Shown piece after piece: positions 26,645 to 34,779 of a stretch of 64,000 nucleotides of DNA (positions are counted from its first letter, which is position 1; the number at the start of each line of letters is the position of its first letter). The stretch lies in contig CAWBJO010000009.1 in NCBI GenBank assembly GCA_963789175.1, positions 496,001-560,000 of the forward strand, in the 5' to 3' direction. The DNA is from CAWBJO01 sp963789175 (GTDB lineage Bacteria; Pseudomonadota; Alphaproteobacteria; Rhizobiales; Aestuariivirgaceae). Made by a program: the position numbers and the translations under genes. The notes under the pieces are model-generated. The model was not told where the DNA came from, made no database searches, and saw only the letters and a program-made list of their open reading frames with translations.

Positions 26645-26941
26645 TCACTCCGCAAGCCCAAGGCGGCGGAAGTCGCTCAGTACGTTCTCGATCAATAGTT
26701 GTCGGCGCGGATCCTGCGCCGCGGGCGTGGCAGCAAAAAGCGAGAGCAAGTATCGCGCCTTCTCAGCCGCCTCCTGCCAGGTCTCGGCCGGCGCGGCCAT
26801 CAAATTGATCTCCAGCTCCTCCTGACGGACCTGCAAAGCCTTTCCATCCGCCTGCACCTCGGCCAAACGACGGCGAAGCTCGGTGGCTTTCTGAGCGGCC
26901 ATCCCGCGGTGGCTGTCGAGTTCTATGGTTCGATCCGTCAA
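26645..26941 (-). CDS. Small helical hypothetical protein, pair member 2
   Basis: A 98-residue, almost wholly alpha-helical protein with a likely coiled coil (about 16-48, QKATELRRRLAEVQADGKAL) and a second helical region ending in LSDFRRLGLAE. Its ATG overlaps the upstream gene's stop (ATGA), so the two are coupled. Pattern conserved in Rhizobiales as I recall; function unknown. Confidence 0.7.
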   Translation of the reverse strand: MTDRTIELDSHRGMAAQKATELRRRLAEVQADGKALQVRQEELEINLMAAPAETWQEAAEKARYLLSLFAATPAAQDPRRQLLIENVLSDFRRLGLAE

Positions 26942-27150
26942 TGTCCTTGCCTCTCCTTTTTTTCCTGAGGCTGCTTGGAAAGCGGCACGCGTCGCGCCTT
27001 CTCCTCCACCGGAGCTGCCGCTTCGCGCTCGAGCCGCAGCGCACGGAGCTTGGCCGTCTTGGCGGCACGCTCCGCAGTTTCACGCCTGGTTATCTCGAAT
27101 GCAGTACGAGTCAAATCGTCGTACGAGAAGCGTCGTGGTTGCTTAGACAT
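26938..27150 (-). CDS. Small basic hypothetical protein, pair member 1
   Basis: A 70-residue, very basic and helical protein (FSYDDLTRTAFEITRRETAE near the start). No hydrophobic segment. First of a coupled pair with the 98-residue gene. No family recognised. Confidence 0.65.
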   Translation of the reverse strand: MSKQPRRFSYDDLTRTAFEITRRETAERAAKTAKLRALRLEREAAAPVEEKARRVPLSKQPQEKKERQGH

Positions 27151-27246
27151 CGCCGCTCAGGTTCTCCCCAATTGCCCATGCTGGTTGACAAAGAGGTTCA
27201 AGTTCGCAAAGCGCCACAACCACATTCCCCAGCGTTCCAAATTGCG

Positions 27247-27456
27247 TTACGGCGCCGGGGCCTTCTGTCGTCTGGTGATGGATACCAGAAGCACAGTCCC
27301 GAACGCGACTTTAATCAGCATCCACAAGAATCGGCCGCCGCTTCCGGCAACGTAACTATCGGCCATGTAGAACATGTCGCGAAGACCCGAGAGCAGGAAA
27401 AACATTCCGACTACCGACACGGCCAGCAACAGCGGCATGTGAAGCCGTTGATTCAT
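27247..27456 (-). CDS. Small two-helix membrane protein
   Basis: A 69-residue protein with two hydrophobic segments (PLLLAVSVVGMFFLLSGL and FLWMLIKVAFGTVLLVSI) joined by a short Met/Tyr-containing loop, ending in a basic tail. Start taken at MNQRLHM; the longer frame upstream is not membrane-like. Divergent from the gene at 27585. Function unknown. Confidence 0.6.
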   Translation of the reverse strand: MNQRLHMPLLLAVSVVGMFFLLSGLRDMFYMADSYVAGSGGRFLWMLIKVAFGTVLLVSITRRQKAPAP

Positions 27457-27584
27457 CGAACACCGCGCTTTCAGATCGGGAAGGTGATGAACACTGAGCC
27501 GATTGGCACATGCAATCAAGACAAAAATCTGCGGCGAGGGAAATCGTGATACGGGTATTCGAGCGAACGCTCGGAAGGACGTCA

Positions 27585-27878
27585 ATGAACCACATCCACC
27601 TGATTTGCCCAGGAGGGACCAATCTGCGGCCGACCCAGTATCCCATCTTCGAAGCCGGTTACTGGAACGTTTCGGCCGAGGACGCGAAATCCCTGTTGGG
27701 CGGTCTCATCTATCTTCACGAGATCAAGACCGTGCAGTCCTACTTCGGTGGCCGCATCAAAGGCTTTCGAACGATGGAGCGGCCCCATGAATTCGCGGGG
27801 CAGACCGCGTTTCTATTCGAGTCCCTCTCGGCGACGCGAGGCATAGAGTGGCAAGGTCCGCTTCCCGCGTACGCATAG
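27585..27878 (+). CDS. Conserved-looking hypothetical protein
   Basis: A 97-residue soluble protein (MNHIHLICPGGTNLRPTQYP, then WNVSAEDAKSLLGGLIYLHE, FGGRIKGFR). ATG at 27585 has a strong GGAAGGAC motif eight bases upstream, which decides it against earlier in-frame starts. No family recognised. Confidence 0.65.
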   Translation: MNHIHLICPGGTNLRPTQYPIFEAGYWNVSAEDAKSLLGGLIYLHEIKTVQSYFGGRIKGFRTMERPHEFAGQTAFLFESLSATRGIEWQGPLPAYA

Positions 27879-28071
27879 TTAAGGTCGCGTCGCGATCCGA
27901 GCCCATCGGCTACAGAGGCGCGATGCATCGGCGCAGGCTGTTTACGGGATTAAAGCTTGCAATTTCGGCCTCGAGAGCCCATGTTAAGGGCATCGAGTTT
28001 CGGCCAGGCTCGGCTACGCGTCCCGATTTGGGACCCTCTGCCCACCTCTTATCGAGAACATCGATGCTTTG

Positions 28072-28093
28072 CGCCGCAGAAAGATCTGCGGCG
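28072..28093 (+). promoter_or_regulatory. Hairpin in the leader of cspA
   Basis: A perfect nine-base stem (28072-28080 with 28085-28093) and a four-base loop, followed about ten bases later by TTTTT (28103-28107). It ends 30 bases before the cspA start. It may be a terminator of an upstream transcript or a temperature-responsive attenuator of cspA; the sequence does not decide between them. The whole 245-base gap 27879-28123 contains no convincing gene. Confidence 0.55.
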
Positions 28094-28123
28094 TCCTGAT
28101 ACTTTTTACGCGAAAGGCTTGTC

Positions 28124-28330
28124 ATGCATACGGGTACAGTAAAATGGTTCAACGCCCAGAAGGGTTTTGGCTTCATCCAGCCGACCGACGGGGGCAATGA
28201 CGTGTTCGTTCACATCAGCGCCCTGGAAAAGGCCGGCATCAGCAACCTCGCCGAAGGCCAGAAGGTCTCCTACGAGATTGTCGCCGACAAGCGCGGCAAG
28301 TCGTCGGCCGAGCGGCTGGAGCTGAAGTAA
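28124..28330 (+). CDS. cspA: Cold shock protein, CspA family
   Basis: A 68-residue single-domain cold shock protein, a nucleic-acid-binding RNA chaperone. Both RNA-binding motifs are intact: KGFGFIQ (RNP1, about 13-19) and DVFVHIS (RNP2, about 26-32), after the typical opening TGTVKWFN. Length is normal. The letter of the paralog (A, D, G) cannot be assigned. A leader hairpin and a downstream hairpin flank it. Confidence 0.96.
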   Translation: MHTGTVKWFNAQKGFGFIQPTDGGNDVFVHISALEKAGISNLAEGQKVSYEIVADKRGKSSAERLELK

Positions 28331-28343
28331 CCAAAGCAGCGCT

Positions 28344-28385
28344 GCCGAGCTTCCGAACCCGTGGACGTAACGGCGGAAGCTTGGC
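28344..28385 (+). terminator. Hairpin downstream of cspA
   Basis: Twelve-base arms (28344-28355 and 28374-28385) pair with one G-U, with an 18-base loop, starting 14 bases after the cspA stop. There is no T-run behind it, so it may protect the 3' end or assist Rho-dependent termination. Confidence 0.4.
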
Positions 28386-28449
28386 AAACGGCTTTCGAGA
28401 TCGGTTTTCACAGCCGACGCTCCACCGGCACATCGCCAGAAGGATGACC

Positions 28450-28704
28450 ATGCTTCCGCGCAGGACAACAGAATTCGTCATCATCCCGACGTCCTTTCGA
28501 TTGGCGGCGATGGCGAAATCGCGCTCGCCCGGATTCTATCAATTCACGACCGAGGAGGAGACGATCGGCGAAGTCCGACACGTTTCCACGACGATGTATC
28601 TGCCGCCTCTGCCCGGCGACGCCGGGGCCGGAGAAGTCGTTTCGCTCAATCCTGGCGAAATGGATGACATGGTGAAGACCGGCGCTCACCGACTTGGCAC
28701 GTAG
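28450..28704 (+). CDS. Hypothetical protein, first of an adjacent pair
   Basis: An 84-residue soluble protein (MLPRRTTEFVIIPTSFRLAA at the start, VVSLNPGEMDDMVKTGAHRL near the end). ATG at 28450 has AGAAGG at six bases; another ATG two codons earlier is possible. Its stop abuts the next ATG, so the two are probably one transcript. No family recognised. Confidence 0.6.
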   Translation: MLPRRTTEFVIIPTSFRLAAMAKSRSPGFYQFTTEEETIGEVRHVSTTMYLPPLPGDAGAGEVVSLNPGEMDDMVKTGAHRLGT

Positions 28705-28950
28705 ATGACCAGGTTCAACTATCGACTGCCCGGCGAGATCTTCATCCGAAAAACCACAGGCATGCGCCGGCCAGGCCTTACCTATCGCCGGTTCGAGACC
28801 GCTGCGGAGGCCGTGCGCTTCGCCGTCGAGACCCTGCCTCCTACGGCACTGACCGCCTGCATCCTCGAGACGGATGGCAAGCGGTTGGGATCGCGGGAGC
28901 TCAAGGAACTCTATGCGGATGAAAGATATCCGCTGGCCCGCAACGGATAA
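28705..28950 (+). CDS. Conserved-looking hypothetical protein, second of a pair
   Basis: An 81-residue protein (MTRFNYRLPGEIFIRKTTGM; then FETAAEAVRFAVETLP, ILETDGKRLGSRELKELYAD), compact alpha/beta in appearance. It starts directly after the preceding stop. Similar short proteins with an AVRFAVE helix are common in Rhizobiales (recalled). Function unknown. Confidence 0.7.
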   Translation: MTRFNYRLPGEIFIRKTTGMRRPGLTYRRFETAAEAVRFAVETLPPTALTACILETDGKRLGSRELKELYADERYPLARNG

Positions 28951-28961
28951 GCCGGGCGCCG

Positions 28962-28976
28962 GCCCGGAGACCGGGC
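28962..28976. terminator. Short G/C hairpin between convergent small genes
   Basis: A six-base perfect stem (28962-28967 with 28971-28976) with a three-base loop, 11 bases after the stop of the 81-residue gene. No T-run. Weak candidate. Confidence 0.3.
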
Positions 28977-29084
28977 TCAGCTGGTCATCGTCTTCCAGTG
29001 CTTCAGGCGATCGGCGATCAGCCTGACGCGCTCTTCACCATCGTTGGCTTCGAGGGTTCCGACATCCGCTGAATCGGCACGCAC
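28977..29084 (-). CDS. Possible 35-residue ORF or gene remnant
   Basis: From a GTG at 29084 the frame reads through a well-formed helical stretch (EANDGEERVRLIADRLKHWK) to a stop at 28977. An in-frame stop lies just upstream, so it is either a very short gene or the 3' remnant of a longer one. Protein-like composition is the only support. Confidence 0.3.
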   Translation of the reverse strand: MRADSADVGTLEANDGEERVRLIADRLKHWKTMTS

Positions 29085-29123
29085 GTAAATGCCGGACGCC
29101 GGTCAAGCTCCGGCGCGTGCCGG

Positions 29124-29768
29124 TCAGAAGCCGATGCGCAGCCCGAGCGAACTTGACAGGAGGAGCGGATTTTGGAGTTCCGCGCCGCCCGTCCCGGTGG
29201 GATCGAGATAGAAGGACTTCAAGACGATGAGGCGCGTGCTGGTGAACAGGTCGAGCTGCTCGGTCAACGGGATGGTCATTCCGCCTTCGATCTCGCCCGC
29301 CAATACCGTCTTGTTATCCGACCCGCTCGGCGACGGCTCGAGGCTCAGCTCGTAGCGGGCCGCTCCGATGCCGGCCGCGACATAGGGCTGGAAGGGTCCG
29401 AGCTCGAAGTCGTAGGCGAGCTTCACCATCGAGGTGACCACGGTGATGTCGGCGTTGATCGGGAAGCTGCCAAATCCATCCAGCTTCACTTCGTCGACGT
29501 CGTTCTGGTGAACGGCCAGCTCCACCTCGGCCCGCAACCGGTCGGTCAGGCTGGCACCGAACGCCACGCCGCCGGCGAATCCCAGTTCGGTCCCCAGCTC
29601 GCCGTTCTGCAAGGGATCCTCGAATTCGGGGTTGATCGGGGCGCTGAACCCACCAAAAGTGGAGACGTAGAACGTCGTCGCCGGCGTGGCCCCCGACCCG
29701 GCCGCCGCTGCGTTTGGACCGATCCAAATGGCAAAAACGGCTGGTACCCAGTGAAAAATGCGATGCAT
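29124..29768 (-). CDS. Outer-membrane beta-barrel protein (OmpA/Omp25-like size)
   Basis: A 214-residue protein with a signal peptide (MHRIFHWVPAVFAIWIGPNA, cleavage likely after AAA) and alternating beta strands: FYVSTFGGFSAP, LGFAGGVAFGASLTDRLRAE, FQPYVAAGIGAARYELSL, and a C-terminus SSLGLRIGF with terminal Phe, the BAM recognition mark. The size and layout fit the eight-stranded Omp25/OmpW-type barrels. Start at MHRIF. Function unknown. Confidence 0.85.
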   Translation of the reverse strand: MHRIFHWVPAVFAIWIGPNAAAAGSGATPATTFYVSTFGGFSAPINPEFEDPLQNGELGTELGFAGGVAFGASLTDRLRAEVELAVHQNDVDEVKLDGFGSFPINADITVVTSMVKLAYDFELGPFQPYVAAGIGAARYELSLEPSPSGSDNKTVLAGEIEGGMTIPLTEQLDLFTSTRLIVLKSFYLDPTGTGGAELQNPLLLSSSLGLRIGF

Positions 29769-29995
29769 GCTGGAATCTCCCCCGAATCGAGGAACACATT
29801 CCGCGGAATGCATTTACGACTGTTTAAATACGCGCAGAGATAGCAATAATCGCGGTGGACAGGCCCTAATCCGCTATCGATTTCTGTGGATATCAGAGGG
29901 AACCGGTGGACGTCACGGAGTTCTACCCACCCGACGCGCGTCCTGGTCCCGCATCGCGAGCGAGCCGACGATCATGGGCCGTACAAAGAGGCCGC

Positions 29996-30444
29996 CTAGT
30001 CCTCAACGACGACCCCTGCCTTCCCGAGCAGAACTTTCATGTAGGTTTCGGCTCTTTCTGGGGAGACCCGCGATCGCCACGGCAGGATCGAAACCTGGCT
30101 CAGCTTCGCCGACCTGGATGAGCCCGACCATTCCCATTTCCAGGTGAGGCGGGCATTGGTAGCCATGAAGACCCTCCCGCTGAACGTAACGGTCAGCTGC
30201 TCTTCGATACTGCTGTCCCACGGCTCGGTGCCGGCGGGAGACATGCCATCGATTGACCCGACATTGTGGCCGGCGGCGTCAGGCAAGAACGTCACCGTGT
30301 CGCCGGAGCTATCCTGAGAAAGGCCGGCTCGAAGTCCATGGACTGGGTTCCGGCGCCCTTCATCCGGACCTGGTGGTCGGCCGCCGCGGCGCTGACGGGA
30401 ACCACGAGCACCGCCGCGCCAACCCACTTCCAGACACCAAGCAT
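29996..30444 (-). pseudogene. Pseudoazurin-like cupredoxin, broken by three indels
   Basis: Joining three frames gives a nearly full pseudoazurin of about 149 residues: a signal peptide (MLGVWKWVGAAVLVVPVSAA), then HQVRMKGAGTQSMDFEPAFL, GDTVTFLPDAAGHNVGSIDG, EGLHGYQCPPHLEMGMVGLI and a C-terminal helix RAETYMKVLLGKAG. All type-1 copper ligands are present: His in GHN, Cys in YQC, His in PPH, Met in EMGM. The frame is lost by one missing base near 30304, one missing base near 30176-30179, and one extra base near 30059-30063. It follows the ankyrin-cytochrome c gene on the same strand. Real pseudogene and sequencing error are both possible. Confidence 0.85.
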
Positions 30445-30575
30445 TGAACGTTCCTACAGTCGTCCGTGTACGCACCGTTACAGTGAATACCCGTCTTCAC
30501 AGAGCGTCAATCCATCAGGTGGACGCCACGACCCGCACTCGAGCTTTCGCATTCAGCCGATCCAGGTGACGGTGC

Positions 30576-31481
30576 CTAGGGCAACGGCGAAGGGGAATCG
30601 CTTCGGGATCTGAGAAAGGCGATCAGATCGGCCCGATCCTCAAGATCCTGCAAACCATTGGATCCCATATCGGTGCCGGGCAAGGACCGGGTGGGGTCGG
30701 AAAGATAGTGGTTCAGTTCCTCATAGCTCCAGGTGCCGCCACGCTCCCTGAGGGCCGCGGAGTACGCGAAACCTTCCGTTGCCGCCTTCGAGCGATCGAC
30801 GATGCCCCACAGGGGAGGTCCTCGGAAACGCCGCTGCTCGGCATTTGCATCGTGGCATCGGCTACATTCTTTCACGAACAGCGTCTTGCCGCGCGCCGCA
30901 TCGGCGACGCGCAGCGCCGCGGCGATCGGGGGCGGCGCAGGAAAAAGATAACCATGATCGAACAAATACCGGGCGACGTCTTCGTGTCCCTTGCGCATGG
31001 CGAAATGAACCGCCGGTTCGCGAAACTTGTTGAGGGCGTTCACGTCGGCGCCAGCCCCAACCAAAAGTTTCACGCTCCCCAACCGTCCCCGCTCGGCAGC
31101 CATATGCAAGGCGGTGTCGGAATTGAACGCGCCGTTGGGATCGGCGCCGGCGTCGAGAAGCAGTTTCAGGATGGCTTCGTCACCGTTCCAGGCCGCATTG
31201 ATGATCGGCGGGCCCCACTTGGTCGAAGCGCTGACGTCCGCGCCGCGCTCGATGAGGAGCTTGACGGCGTTCGGCTTGCCTTTCGTGACGGCATAATAGA
31301 GCGGCGTTGCGGAACCATCGCTGTCGTCGACGCTCACGCCGCGGTCAAGCTCGGCGGCCAGCGCGCGAACATCGTCGGCCTTTGCCGCATCATGAATCGG
31401 TGCCGCTTCCACAGCATAAGCCAGGCACGCCCAAAGCGTCCCATGCGTCAGCGCCCGTACGGCGACGGCCAAACAGAGCAT
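30576..31481 (-). CDS. Ankyrin-repeat/cytochrome c fusion protein
   Basis: A 301-residue predicted periplasmic protein. An N-terminal hydrophobic signal (about 1-27) is followed by four or five ankyrin repeats (about 28-178; for example NAVKLLIERGADVSA and SDTALHMAAERGRLGSVKLL), then a class I cytochrome c domain with heme site CSRCH (Cys206, Cys209, His210), FRGPPLWGIVDR, FAYSAAL and the axial Met272 in LPGTDMGSNG, ending in RADLIAFLRS. Start at MLCLAV with GAGGG upstream. The pseudoazurin gene, a typical small electron carrier, follows on the same strand, so the two may have formed one redox unit. Confidence 0.85.
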   Translation of the reverse strand: MLCLAVAVRALTHGTLWACLAYAVEAAPIHDAAKADDVRALAAELDRGVSVDDSDGSATPLYYAVTKGKPNAVKLLIERGADVSASTKWGPPIINAAWNGDEAILKLLLDAGADPNGAFNSDTALHMAAERGRLGSVKLLVGAGADVNALNKFREPAVHFAMRKGHEDVARYLFDHGYLFPAPPPIAAALRVADAARGKTLFVKECSRCHDANAEQRRFRGPPLWGIVDRSKAATEGFAYSAALRERGGTWSYEELNHYLSDPTRSLPGTDMGSNGLQDLEDRADLIAFLRSRSDSPSPLP

Positions 31482-31738
31482 ATGGCCCTCAGTGGAAAAC
31501 CCAGCAGCACCCCGTGCACGAGTTTCCAGGACGAGCGGGTCGCAAGCAACTGAAAAAATGGCGTGCCCGAGAAGGCGAAACTTGGAACCCCCGGGCGTCA
31601 GAGGTACAGGAGGGAGCCTGCAGTGACCGTGCGGCTTCCGGTTGGTCCAGTGACCCGGATCCATGCCAAGTCTTTTCGAGGTCGGATTGAATCCTGAAGA
31701 AGGCAAGCGCATCCAATGAGGCATTGAGCGGGGCAACA

Positions 31739-32377
31739 ATGATTACGATTTACGGTCGGCGAAACTCGTCGAGTGTCCAACTCGTAATGTGGGCGATCCA
31801 TGAACTTGGCGTCAGGCATCAGCGGCTCGACTACGGTCATGGCCATGCCTCAACAAGAACCGACGGCTATCTTGCCATGAATCCCATGGGGCGTGTTCCG
31901 GTCATGGTGGATGGCTCGGTTCGCATGTTCGAAAGTGCCGCAATTCTGCGCTACCTCGGCGCAACCTACGGCGATGAGGATTTCTGGCCGAGCGATCCGG
32001 TTCGCAGAGGGCCGCTCGATGCATGGGCAGAATGGGGTAAGAACACGTTCGCTGCAGCGGTACTGGACATATTCGTCTATGACGTTCGTCTGGCGCCAGA
32101 GACACGAGATCCTACAATTCTAGTGCGCGCCACAGAAAAGCTGATCCCATTGGCCAAGATTCTCAGCGACCGAATTGGAGATGCCGCTTGGCTCGGTGGG
32201 GACCAGTTTACATTCGCCGATATCGCCTGCGGTCACATACTGCATCGATTCTTCGCATTGAACTGGCCGCGCCCCGAACTCCCACGGCTTCGCTCCTATT
32301 ATGAACGTCTACAGAGCAGACCAGCATACCGCGGTCACGCGATGGTCTCGTATGACGAACTCAGAGGCTCCTACTAG
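31739..32377 (+). CDS. Glutathione S-transferase family protein
   Basis: A 212-residue cytosolic GST. The N-terminal thioredoxin-like domain has ITIYGRRNSSSVQLVMWAIH with an early Ser cluster, MNPMGRVPVMVDG (the cis-Pro loop) and FESAAILRYLG (the glutathione-binding Glu-Ser). The C-terminal helical domain has the N-capping motif FTFADIACG. Base composition is somewhat less GC-rich than the neighbours. ATG at 31739 matches the family start. Substrate unknown. Confidence 0.9.
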   Translation: MITIYGRRNSSSVQLVMWAIHELGVRHQRLDYGHGHASTRTDGYLAMNPMGRVPVMVDGSVRMFESAAILRYLGATYGDEDFWPSDPVRRGPLDAWAEWGKNTFAAAVLDIFVYDVRLAPETRDPTILVRATEKLIPLAKILSDRIGDAAWLGGDQFTFADIACGHILHRFFALNWPRPELPRLRSYYERLQSRPAYRGHAMVSYDELRGSY

Positions 32378-32397
32378 CGTGCATGAGCCCATCGTCT

Positions 32398-33426
32398 CTA
32401 GCTGCCAGTGGCGGCGATTTCCGCAACGGGAGCGTCGATTGTGCAAATTACCCCAGAGGGCGCGAAGTCCAGCGTGACGTCACCTCCGAGATCCTGGGCG
32501 AGACCCGTTTCCACGAGGCGCGAGCCGAAGCCGCGCCGCAGCGGCATTTGAACGCGTGGTCCGCCGCTCTCCCTCCAGCGAAGCCCGAAGCGACCCCCCG
32601 AGACGTGCCATTCGATGTCGACGAGTCCGGCGTCGACCGACAGAGCACCGTACTTCACGGCGTTGGTCGCAAGCTCATGCAAGGCCATGGACATGGCGAG
32701 CACCGCCTTCGGGCGCAGCCGCAGGCCCGGCCCATCGACCCTGAACCGCGGCGATTGGAACCCTTCCGTATACGCCGCGATGGCCGCTGAAACGACATCG
32801 CGCAGTTCGGCCCCGTTCCACTGCTCTCGCGTGAGAACGTCGTGCGCTTTCGCGAGCCCTATGAGCCGAGTGCTCAAGCCCTCACTCGCCTCCTCCATCG
32901 AGGTCGCATTGCGCAAAGTCTGGTTTGCGAATGACTGCACGATCGCAAGGGTGTTCTTCACCCGATGATTGAGCTCATCGAGGAGGAGCTCGCGATGAAC
33001 CTCGGCCTGCTTGCGGTCGCTGATATCGAGGACGATGGCGATCAGCCCGTTGTACTCCCCGGACGCTCCGCGCAAGGCGCTAACGCTGCTCAGCGCCCAA
33101 AAGGAGCTGCCATCCTTGCGTACATAACGCTTCTCGATGTCGAAATCCGGACCGCCTTCGCTCAGCCGTCGCACCGCTTCCAACGTCGCCGCGAGGCTTT
33201 CGGGATGGGTGACGGCCGCGATCGACAGTCCCAGAAGGTCGGCCTCCCGGTATCCGAGCATGTCGCACCAACGCTGGTTCACGGTCGTCATATGACCGTC
33301 GCGATCGGCAACCACCACTCCACCCGGGATGCGCTTCAGGAGAGCCTGGTAGCGCTCTTCACCCTCCAGCGCCTCCTGGATCCGGCCCGGCGGAGTGGTC
33401 CCTTTCAGAGTTTTCAGTTTCGTCAT
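32398..33426 (-). CDS. PAS-domain HWE-family sensor histidine kinase
   Basis: A 342-residue soluble kinase. Residues about 22-140 form a PAS/PAC sensor (ALLKRIPGGVVVADRDGHMT; FDIEKRYVRKDGSSFWA; IAIVLDISDRK). The kinase core has His154 in DELNHRVKNTLAIVQSFANQ and ALHELATNAVKYGALS, and the WRESGGP element that marks HWE kinases, which are most common in Rhizobiales. No receiver or membrane segment; no response regulator gene next to it. PAS homologs can bind flavin, but I see no clear LOV cysteine motif. Confidence 0.92.
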   Translation of the reverse strand: MTKLKTLKGTTPPGRIQEALEGEERYQALLKRIPGGVVVADRDGHMTTVNQRWCDMLGYREADLLGLSIAAVTHPESLAATLEAVRRLSEGGPDFDIEKRYVRKDGSSFWALSSVSALRGASGEYNGLIAIVLDISDRKQAEVHRELLLDELNHRVKNTLAIVQSFANQTLRNATSMEEASEGLSTRLIGLAKAHDVLTREQWNGAELRDVVSAAIAAYTEGFQSPRFRVDGPGLRLRPKAVLAMSMALHELATNAVKYGALSVDAGLVDIEWHVSGGRFGLRWRESGGPRVQMPLRRGFGSRLVETGLAQDLGGDVTLDFAPSGVICTIDAPVAEIAATGS

Positions 33427-33519
33427 TCAGCCAAGCCTTCGCCGGTCAAATGGAACCCCAGTGGAGCCCCAAAACGGCGGCCAGTCCGCAAAAATTCTTC
33501 CAAGCCATAGATGAAAGAG

Positions 33520-33596
33520 TGGCGCGCCCGAAAGGATTCGAACCTCCGACCCCCAGATTCGTAGTCTGGTGCTCTATCCAACTGAGCTACGGGCGC
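33520..33596 (-). tRNA. tRNA-Arg(ACG)
   Basis: A complete cloverleaf on the minus strand. The seven-base acceptor stem pairs 33590-33596 with 33524-33530, the D arm has AGTTGGATA, the anticodon loop CTACGAA gives ACG (33560-33562) on a five-base CCAGA/TCTGG stem, the T loop is TTCGAAT, and CCA is encoded at 33520-33522. No integrase or repeated 3' end is seen nearby. Confidence 0.97.
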
Positions 33597-33688
33597 CCTT
33601 AGGAACCTGGCACGCCGGGACACATGTCCCAGCCGGCCATCAGGCGGCCTCTCCTAATACGCCCCGGCGGGCATGGCAAGCTCCCGGT

Positions 33689-34720
33689 TCACAGCCGGCC
33701 GCGCAGGTAGTCGCGATAGCCGACGAATTCGCCGATGCCCGCCGCCTCCCACACGCCGCGGCCGATGGCGCGGGCGAGCGTGTCGGCGGCGATGGAGCCG
33801 AGGTGGCTCACCGTCTCGGCACGCTGGCCGGACACGGGGAGGCGACCGGTGGCAGCGGCGAAGACGGTATCGCCGTCGAACGGCGTATGCACGGGACGGA
33901 CGGCGCGGGCCATGCCGTCATGGGCCATGATGGCGATGCGGCGAGCTTCCGCCTTGGTGAGAACCGCATCGGTAGCGACGACGGCGATGGTGGTGTTGGT
34001 GCCGGGTGCGGGCCGCGCGGCGAAGAGCTCGAACTTCGTTCCCTCGAGAAGCGTGCCGCCCGAAGCGCGGGTGCGGCGCGGGGACGGCAGCTCGTCGTCG
34101 AGCGCATAGTCCGCCGCCCAGAGGTCGGCCGTTCCCGGAACCACGGGCGAGCCCATGCTGTTCACCGCGACGAGGGCGCCGACGGTGAAGCCGTTCCAGA
34201 CCGCTGAGGCGCTGCCGAGCCCGCCCTTGAAGCGACCGGCGACGGCGCCGAGGCCGGCCCCGGCATTGCCGAGCGCGAATTGCGGGCCGAGCTTGTCGCA
34301 GGCGGCGAGCGCCAGCCGGCGGTAGGGAGGATCGAGACCCCAATCCTTGCGGCCGCCATTGATGAGATCGAAGAGCACGGCGGACGGCACGACGGGAGCC
34401 GGCGGCTGGCCCGGGCCAAAGGTGAAGCCGACGCCGCGGCGGGCGAGCCACGCCACGACCCCCGAAGCCGCCTCGAGACCGAAGACGGATCCGCCGGTGA
34501 GAACGAAGCCGTGCACCGTCTCGACGAGGCAGGCGGGATCGAGGGCGTCGGTGTCGCGCGTGCCGGGCGCGCCGCCGCGCACGTCGACCGCCGCGACGAC
34601 CGGCCGGTCGGGCAGGAGCACGGTGACGCCCGACAGCGCGCCCGCGTCCTCCGCATTGGCGACCGCGAGGCCCGCGACGTCGGTGATGAGATTGAGGGGT
34701 CCTTTGACGATCGCGGCCAT
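33689..34720 (-). CDS. P1 family (S58) peptidase, DmpA/NylC-like
   Basis: A 343-residue N-terminal-nucleophile hydrolase. It has the family layout: ITDVAGLAVANAED at the start, GGAPGTRDTDAL, VHGFVLTGGSVFGLEAASG, and the self-cleavage site with the probable Thr nucleophile in GTNTTIAVVATDA (about 240-252, Thr243 most likely). Precursors split at this site into two chains. Family members are aminopeptidases, beta-peptidases or amide-oligomer hydrolases; substrate unknown. Ends 92 bases from tRNA-Arg. Confidence 0.92.
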   Translation of the reverse strand: MAAIVKGPLNLITDVAGLAVANAEDAGALSGVTVLLPDRPVVAAVDVRGGAPGTRDTDALDPACLVETVHGFVLTGGSVFGLEAASGVVAWLARRGVGFTFGPGQPPAPVVPSAVLFDLINGGRKDWGLDPPYRRLALAACDKLGPQFALGNAGAGLGAVAGRFKGGLGSASAVWNGFTVGALVAVNSMGSPVVPGTADLWAADYALDDELPSPRRTRASGGTLLEGTKFELFAARPAPGTNTTIAVVATDAVLTKAEARRIAIMAHDGMARAVRPVHTPFDGDTVFAAATGRLPVSGQRAETVSHLGSIAADTLARAIGRGVWEAAGIGEFVGYRDYLRGRL

Positions 34721-34779
34721 CGCGGCCCAAGCTAGAAGCGCGAGCCTCTATCCGTCAATGCGCCGCCCGCGTATTCCGG

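Noticed and set aside
26292..33596. Genomic island integrated at tRNA-Arg
   Set aside because: Many small hypotheticals and a tRNA made this attractive, but there is no integrase, no direct repeat of the tRNA 3' end and no mobile gene.
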